From Mycobacterium sp. 141 (GTDB lineage Bacteria > Actinomycetota > Actinomycetes > Mycobacteriales > Mycobacteriaceae), in contig NZ_KB908266.1 of assembly GCF_000382405.1 (NCBI RefSeq), positions 62,001 through 126,000 on the forward strand: 64,000 bases of DNA, read 5' to 3'. The translations under genes and the position numbers were made by a program. This document shows positions 59,107 through 64,000 of this stretch, piece after piece. How positions within the stretch are numbered: the first letter of the stretch is position 1; the number at the start of each line of letters is the position of its first letter. The notes below the pieces were generated by a model, which worked only from the letters and a program-made list of their open reading frames with translations, was not told the DNA's origin and searched no databases.

Positions 59107-61443
59107 CTAGAGCTTTTGCACCGGCGCGTGGTTGTGCATCAACTTGACCCGGCCTGCGCTGCCGAAGTCGATCAACGACATGGCGGTTTCGCCCGTCCCG
59201 GAGACCTCCTCGACGCGGCCGAGACCGTACTTGTCGTGGGTGATCCGGTCGCCGGGCTCCAGCACGATCAGCGGGCGGTTGCGCGCCGCGGCTCGCGCCG
59301 GGGCTGGACGGGCGGTGCTGTAGCGGTCGGCGCCAAAAGAGGCGCCACCGGGCGCGCTCAAGGACGGGGCCTGCTCGACGCGCCGCCAGTTGACCAGCTC
59401 CTCCGGGATCTCCCGCAGGAAACGGGATTCCGGGTTGAGCATCGGCTGCCCCCACGACGACCGCACCTTGGCCCGGCTGACGTACAGCCGCTGACGTGCG
59501 CGCGTGATGCCCACGTAGGCTAGCCGGCGTTCCTCGGACAGTTCGGTCGGATCGCCCAGGGCCCGCATGTGCGGGAACATACCGTCCTCCCAGCCGGTCA
59601 CGAACACGGCGGGGAACTCAAGTCCCTTGGCGGTGTGCAGAGTCATCAGCGTCACCACGCCGGCGCCCTCTTCGGGGAGTTCGTCGGCGTCGGCGACCAG
59701 CGACACCCGTTCCAGGAACTTGGCCAGCACGCCGGTGTCGGGAATGTCCTCGTCGATCGGTTCGTCTTCGGCCAGCGCCTGGGCATTGGCCAGGTCAATG
59801 CTGAATTCGTGTGCGACGCTGACCAATTCGTTGAGGTTGTCGAGCCGGGCCAGATCCTGCGGGTCGTTGGACGCTTCGAGTTCACGTCGGTAGCCGGTGC
59901 GCTCGAGCACCGCCTCGACCAGATCGCCGAGCTCGCCGTCGAGTTTGCCCCGCAGGTCGTCGAGCATCTGGACGAACGACGCGATCGCCTTCTCCGAGCG
60001 GGTGTTGAGCATCGGCACCCGGCCCTCGGCCGCGGCCTGCAGAGCGTCGTTGAAGCTGCCGCCGGTGTTCTCGGCGTAGACGGCAACGCACGCCTCGGCG
60101 CGGTCTCCGATCCCGCGGCGCGGCGTGTTGAGGATACGACGCATGCTCACCGAGTCGCCCGGGTTGTCGAGGACGCGAAGGTAGGCGACGATGTCGCGGA
60201 TCTCCCGGCGCTCGTAAAAGCGCACGCCCCCAACCACTTTGTACGGAATACCGGCCCGGATGAACACTTCCTCCAGGGCACGCGAGGAGTTGTTGGTGCG
60301 GTAGAACACCGCGACGTCTGTGTACTTCAGCCCTTCGCGGTCGGCGAGTGCATCGATCTCCTCGGCAACGAAGCGGGCCTCGTCGTGCTCGTTGTCGGCG
60401 ACGTAGCCGACGATCCGCTCACCCTCGCCGGCGTCGGTCCACAGCCGTTTTTCCCGCCGGCCGGCGTTGCGTGCGATCACCGAGTTCGCGGCGTTCAGGA
60501 TGGTCTGGGTGGAGCGGTAGTTCTGTTCCAGCAGAATCGTTGTCGCATCGGGATAGTCCCGTTCGAAGTCCTCGATGTTGCGGATGGTGGCGCCCCGGAA
60601 GGCGTAGATCGACTGGTCGGCGTCGCCCACCACGCAAAGCTCGGCGGGTGGGACGGTGCCCTCGGTGCCTTCGGTGTCGTGTCCCACCAGTTCCCGCACC
60701 AGCATGTACTGGGCATGGTTGGTGTCCTGGTACTCATCGACCAGGATGTGCCGGAACCGTCGCCGGTAGTACTGTGCGATCTGCGGAAAGGCCTGCAGCA
60801 CAGCGACTGTCTCACCGATCAGATCGTCGAAATCCAGGGCGTTGGCAGCCCGCAGCCGGCGCTGGTACTCGGCGTAGACCTGGGCGACGATGCGGGCCAT
60901 CTCCTCTTCGGCCTCGAAGGCCTCGGCCACGGCCTGCTCCGGGCCGATCAGCTCGTTCTTCAGGTTGGAGATGCCGTTGGCAAGCAGCCGCGGCGAGTAC
61001 CGCTTGGTGTCGAGGCCCATATCCTTGCCGATCATCATCAGCAGGCGCCGCGAATCGTCGGAATCGTAGATGGAGAAGTTGGAGTTCAGCCCGGGCAGCA
61101 GCGAGGCCTGATTGCGCAGGATCCGCACGCACGAAGAATGGAAGGTGGAAACCCACATGTTCCTGGCTCTGGGGCCCACAAGGCCGACCACGCGTTCGCG
61201 CATCTCCGCGGCGGCCTTGTTGGTGAACGTGATGGCCAGGATCTGCCCCACCCCGACGTCGCGCGCAGCCAACAGATAGGCGATCCGCCGCGTCAACACT
61301 GCCGTCTTGCCCGATCCGGCACCGGCCACGATGAGCAGCGGCGAGCCCTGGTGCAGCACCGCCTGGCGCTGCTGGGGGTTGAGCCCCTCCAGCAGTTGAT
61401 CGGTTTCTGAGACAGCTGAGGAGGCGACGGGCGAGGTGGTCAT
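59107..61443 (-). CDS. uvrD1: UvrD/PcrA-type ATP-dependent DNA helicase
   Basis: A 778-residue SF1A helicase. Motifs: Q-motif GLNPQQRQAVLH, Walker A GAGSGKTAVL, LAITFTNKAAAEMRERV, DEYQDTNHAQY (motif II), VVGDADQSIYAFRGA, LEQNYRSTQ (IV), TLHTAKGLEFPAVFVTGWEDG (V) and YVGITRARQRL (VI). The C-terminus carries GDRITHDKYGLGRV as in mycobacterial UvrD1, which acts with Ku in repair. It is divergent from the chorismate mutase gene. Confidence 0.97.
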   Translation of the reverse strand: MTTSPVASSAVSETDQLLEGLNPQQRQAVLHQGSPLLIVAGAGSGKTAVLTRRIAYLLAARDVGVGQILAITFTNKAAAEMRERVVGLVGPRARNMWVSTFHSSCVRILRNQASLLPGLNSNFSIYDSDDSRRLLMMIGKDMGLDTKRYSPRLLANGISNLKNELIGPEQAVAEAFEAEEEMARIVAQVYAEYQRRLRAANALDFDDLIGETVAVLQAFPQIAQYYRRRFRHILVDEYQDTNHAQYMLVRELVGHDTEGTEGTVPPAELCVVGDADQSIYAFRGATIRNIEDFERDYPDATTILLEQNYRSTQTILNAANSVIARNAGRREKRLWTDAGEGERIVGYVADNEHDEARFVAEEIDALADREGLKYTDVAVFYRTNNSSRALEEVFIRAGIPYKVVGGVRFYERREIRDIVAYLRVLDNPGDSVSMRRILNTPRRGIGDRAEACVAVYAENTGGSFNDALQAAAEGRVPMLNTRSEKAIASFVQMLDDLRGKLDGELGDLVEAVLERTGYRRELEASNDPQDLARLDNLNELVSVAHEFSIDLANAQALAEDEPIDEDIPDTGVLAKFLERVSLVADADELPEEGAGVVTLMTLHTAKGLEFPAVFVTGWEDGMFPHMRALGDPTELSEERRLAYVGITRARQRLYVSRAKVRSSWGQPMLNPESRFLREIPEELVNWRRVEQAPSLSAPGGASFGADRYSTARPAPARAAARNRPLIVLEPGDRITHDKYGLGRVEEVSGTGETAMSLIDFGSAGRVKLMHNHAPVQKL

Positions 61444-61583
61444 ATCGACCTCAAACTTACCGCCGCACCACGACAGTTTTGCGCCGGCCCGAGCAGCGGT
61501 GGCACACTCGAATGCGTGTTTTCACGCCCCGCGGTCCGCATCGGATCCGGGGCCTGTCTCGTGTGTGAGGCCCGCCACCGAAG

Positions 61584-61877
61584 ATGAGGCCCCCACACAA
61601 CAAAAAGCCCGCATTGACTGAGACGATCGAGACCGTGCCTGACATCGATGACCTGCGTCGCGAGATCGACGAACTCGACGCCACCATCCTGGCCGCTGTC
61701 CAGCGGCGCACCGAGGTTTCCAAGCTGATCGGCCAGGCCCGCATGGCGTCGGGTGGCACCCGCCTGGTGCACAGCCGCGAGATGAAGGTCATCGAGCGCT
61801 TCAGCGTGCTCGGCCCCGAGGGCAAAGACCTCGCGATGCTGCTGCTGCGGCTCGGCCGGGGGCGCCTCGGCCACTAG
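61584..61877 (+). CDS. Chorismate mutase, AroQ-delta type
   Basis: A 97-residue intracellular chorismate mutase that makes prephenate for Phe/Tyr synthesis. It has DDLRREIDELDATILAAVQRRTEVSKLIGQARMASGGTRLVHSREMKVIERF and LLLRLGRGRLGH, where the last residues mediate activation by DAHP synthase in the M. tuberculosis homologue Rv0948c. No signal peptide. The stop overlaps the convergent acyltransferase stop in a CTAG. Confidence 0.93.
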   Translation: MRPPHNKKPALTETIETVPDIDDLRREIDELDATILAAVQRRTEVSKLIGQARMASGGTRLVHSREMKVIERFSVLGPEGKDLAMLLLRLGRGRLGH

Positions 61878-63907
61878 CCTTTCCGCCGCTGCGGAGCAGC
61901 GGGCGGGGGTGCCGGCGGCAGGTTGCGTAGAGAGTCCGCCAACCACGGTGCGAGCCATTTCACGGCCTCGGCGGTCGGATGCACACCGTCGCTGCGCATC
62001 CTGATGCCGTCGACGCGCGAAGTGTAGGCACCGCCCGGATTGAGCTTGGCGTTGAAATCGAGCACCTCGAAATTCGGGTGCTTGCCGACGACCGCACGCA
62101 GGATCTTGTTCCATTCCTGCACGCGGGCCGGCTGATCCTCGGGGTAGAGGCTGCCGTCCGCCCGCTCCCCCCGCCGGTTGTACAGCGCGGTCGTCACCAC
62201 CACCCGCGCCCCGGTCGAGCCCAGGATGTCCAATGCGCGCTGCAGCTCACCCTGCAGGTATTTGTCGAAGTCCGGATCGCCGATGTGCGTCCAGTGCCCG
62301 TGCCACATGCGGTCCACGGTCTCCCAGCGGCCGATCATCAGCAGCACGACGTCGGGCCGGTCGTGGGTGACACGCTGAGTCCAGCGTTCCGGCCAGGTGT
62401 CGCATTCGGGCTTCTGGTTGAGGGTTTCCCCGCTCGACCGATACGGGCCGCCGCGGACGATGCCGCACCCGATGGTGGTGTAGTCGCTGAAGCGCAGCCC
62501 GGGGGTGGCCGGTAGGTAGCGCATGAGCGTCCAGGCCACCGAGTCGCCGAACACGCCGATCACCTTGGTGCCGGGATCCCGGACCGGGACGCCACCTATC
62601 GGGACCGGCACCTCGGCGCCGACGTCTTCCCTGAGGGCGGCCGACATGACGTCGGGGCCGGTTCGTTCGGTGGGTTGCGTGACGGGCAGGGCACCCATCG
62701 TCACCGCGGCCGCGGTCGCCACCGTGGCAGCGGCCAACCGCAGCATCGGCACGTGCGTGGGGCGCCAACGCCGCACCGGTTGTTCGATCAGCCACCACGA
62801 CACAAGGGCGGCCGCGAGCGTGACCGCACATCTGAGCGTCAGCAGCGACCAGCTCGTCCACCCGGTACGTTCCCCGTCGAGGATCAAGAAGATCGGCCAG
62901 TGCCAGAGGTACACGCCGTAGGAGATGGCGCCCAGCGCCACGAGCGGGCGCCACGCCAGAGCCTTCGCGACGTACCCGTCCTGGTCGAGCGCGACGGGCG
63001 CGACCACCAGTACTGCGGCCACGGCGACCACGGTCAGCAGGCCGTGCCGGAACTCGTCGGCGCTGCCCGTGGCCAAGTGCGCGGCCACCGCGAGCACCGC
63101 GATCCCGAACACCGGCAGCACCCACGCGACCCAGCGCTGCCAGCGAGTGCGGATCAGCGTGCCGGACATCGTCAGCTTCGACCAGTCCCGAACCAGCAGG
63201 GCTGCCGCTGCAGCCCCGACCAGCAGGGCCTGCACGCGGGTGTCGGTGCCGAAGTAGACGCGGTTGACATCCTCGGCGCCGTCGCCGACGAGCAGAACGG
63301 CCTCCGCGGCCGACGCCACCACGCCGGCCGCGGCGAGCCCGAACACCGCCCACCGCACGGTGCGCGCGGAGCGGCCCCGCAGCAGCAGCGCCACCCCCAC
63401 CAGTAGCACCGGCCAGATGACGTAGTACTGCTCCTCCACCCCCAGCGACCACGTGTGCTGCAGCGGGGAGGGAGCACCGCCCTGCGTGAAGTAGTCGACC
63501 TTCTGAACCACGAATCCCCAGTTGGCGATCCAGAAGAACGCCGCGACGGCGCTATTGCGCACGTCTTCGACAGACTCGGGCGGAAACAGGTCACGCGCGG
63601 CGACGACGGCCAGCGTCATCACCAGCATCGCCGGCAGTAACCTGCGCACCCTGCGGACCCAGAAGGCCTTGAGATCGATGCGGTCGGTGTTGCGGTGCTC
63701 GTCGAGTAGCAGCGACGTGATCAGGAAACCACTGAGCACGAAGAACATGTCGACGCCGATAAAGCCGCCGGCCACGCCTGGAACGCCGCCGTGGCCGGCC
63801 ACGACAAGAAGCACGGCAATCGCACGGATGCCATCCAGTGCCGGGATGTCGCGACGGGCGGTGGCCCGGCGAACAGGAACCCGGACCGGCGCCGCAGTCA
63901 CGTTCAT
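61874..63907 (-). CDS. OafA/YrhL-type membrane acyltransferase with SGNH domain
   Basis: A 677-residue protein. The N-terminal half is an acyltransferase-3 domain of about ten TM helices: IPALDGIRAIAVLLVVAGHGG (proposed catalytic His), GFIGVDMFFVLSGFLITSLL, HTWSLGVEEQYYVIWPVLL and YGVYLWHWPIF. The C-terminal 250 residues form a periplasmic SGNH hydrolase with GVFGDSVAWTLM (catalytic Ser), GxG/N-type region and MRSDGVHPTAEAVKW (Asp-His). Such enzymes O-acetylate surface glycans. No adjacent glycan cluster is seen at this end of the window. Confidence 0.93.
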   Translation of the reverse strand: MNVTAAPVRVPVRRATARRDIPALDGIRAIAVLLVVAGHGGVPGVAGGFIGVDMFFVLSGFLITSLLLDEHRNTDRIDLKAFWVRRVRRLLPAMLVMTLAVVAARDLFPPESVEDVRNSAVAAFFWIANWGFVVQKVDYFTQGGAPSPLQHTWSLGVEEQYYVIWPVLLVGVALLLRGRSARTVRWAVFGLAAAGVVASAAEAVLLVGDGAEDVNRVYFGTDTRVQALLVGAAAAALLVRDWSKLTMSGTLIRTRWQRWVAWVLPVFGIAVLAVAAHLATGSADEFRHGLLTVVAVAAVLVVAPVALDQDGYVAKALAWRPLVALGAISYGVYLWHWPIFLILDGERTGWTSWSLLTLRCAVTLAAALVSWWLIEQPVRRWRPTHVPMLRLAAATVATAAAVTMGALPVTQPTERTGPDVMSAALREDVGAEVPVPIGGVPVRDPGTKVIGVFGDSVAWTLMRYLPATPGLRFSDYTTIGCGIVRGGPYRSSGETLNQKPECDTWPERWTQRVTHDRPDVVLLMIGRWETVDRMWHGHWTHIGDPDFDKYLQGELQRALDILGSTGARVVVTTALYNRRGERADGSLYPEDQPARVQEWNKILRAVVGKHPNFEVLDFNAKLNPGGAYTSRVDGIRMRSDGVHPTAEAVKWLAPWLADSLRNLPPAPPPAAPQRRKG

Positions 63908-64000
63908 GCCCTCCCGTCTGGGGTTCGAGCACGAAAGTTTAAGTGGGCCGCAGCGCCGAATCGGGAAGGCGCGCTGGGGAAATCCTTACTTGGTCAACGC

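Overview
The window is a stretch of high-GC actinobacterial chromosome from a mycobacterium, most likely a Mycolicibacterium-type species that I cannot name. The evidence is the S10 and str ribosomal operons, mycofactocin genes, DUF3558 and LpqN-type lipoproteins, a 34-kDa-antigen-like DUF5336 protein, the purN-purH-MoxR/vWA neighbourhood and the uvrD1/chorismate mutase neighbourhood. I found no tRNA, rRNA, insertion sequence, prophage or CRISPR array.

Layout. (1) 1-6218: a four-gene minus-strand cluster that looks like a cell-surface polysaccharide machine: a polytopic exosortase-like membrane protein, a BcsB-like exported protein, a CesA-like GT2 synthase, and a membrane glycosyltransferase cut by the window edge. 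(2) 6549-11993: the S10 operon (rpsJ to rpsQ) with a strong terminator. (3) 12467-14664: a DUF4442 protein and a lipoprotein carboxylesterase. (4) 14700-19207: a mycofactocin locus in ruins. mftG, mftD, mftB and a phytanoyl-CoA dioxygenase gene are broken, mftC is gone and no mftA was seen. mftE has lost an internal segment. Only mftF is full length. A 27-bp tandem array sits between mftF and mftG. (5) 19292-24151: an ECF sigma factor coupled to a three-domain VOC protein, then a Lrp/AsnC regulator divergent from ddaH-rocD (arginine/ornithine catabolism). (6) 24191-30478: a SHOCT membrane protein, a cutinase, and the str operon (rpsL-rpsG-fusA-tuf). (7) 30767-37372: a TetR remnant, two DUF3558 lipoproteins, a DUF3060 lipoprotein, an NmrA-like protein, a DUF1707 protein, a short Rossmann ORF and a GH13 trehalose-synthase-like enzyme. 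(8) 37500-48721: a YdcF-like protein, a MoxR ATPase plus vWA pair, a Ser/Thr kinase with an LpqN-like ectodomain beside a related lipoprotein, purH-purN, a DUF6350 membrane protein and a DUF5336 protein. (9) 48857-54990: a broken flavin monooxygenase gene (sfnG-like), an operon of two P-loop ATPases, a TetR gene with a striking double operator, and an S9 peptidase. (10) 55063-63907: sucD/sucC, an M23 peptidase, a small membrane protein, uvrD1, chorismate mutase and an OafA-like acyltransferase.

How it fits together. Translation genes form two conserved blocks. Between and beyond them lie envelope genes and several genes at visible stages of decay. The best candidates for new biology are the synthase cluster beside rpsQ, the eroded mycofactocin locus that keeps mftF, and the paired ATPase operon with its operator sites. 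In M. tuberculosis the str/S10 region (around Rv0680-Rv0710) and the uvrD1-sucCD-purNH region (around Rv0948-Rv0959) are well separated, so this window also contains a rearrangement junction relative to that genome.
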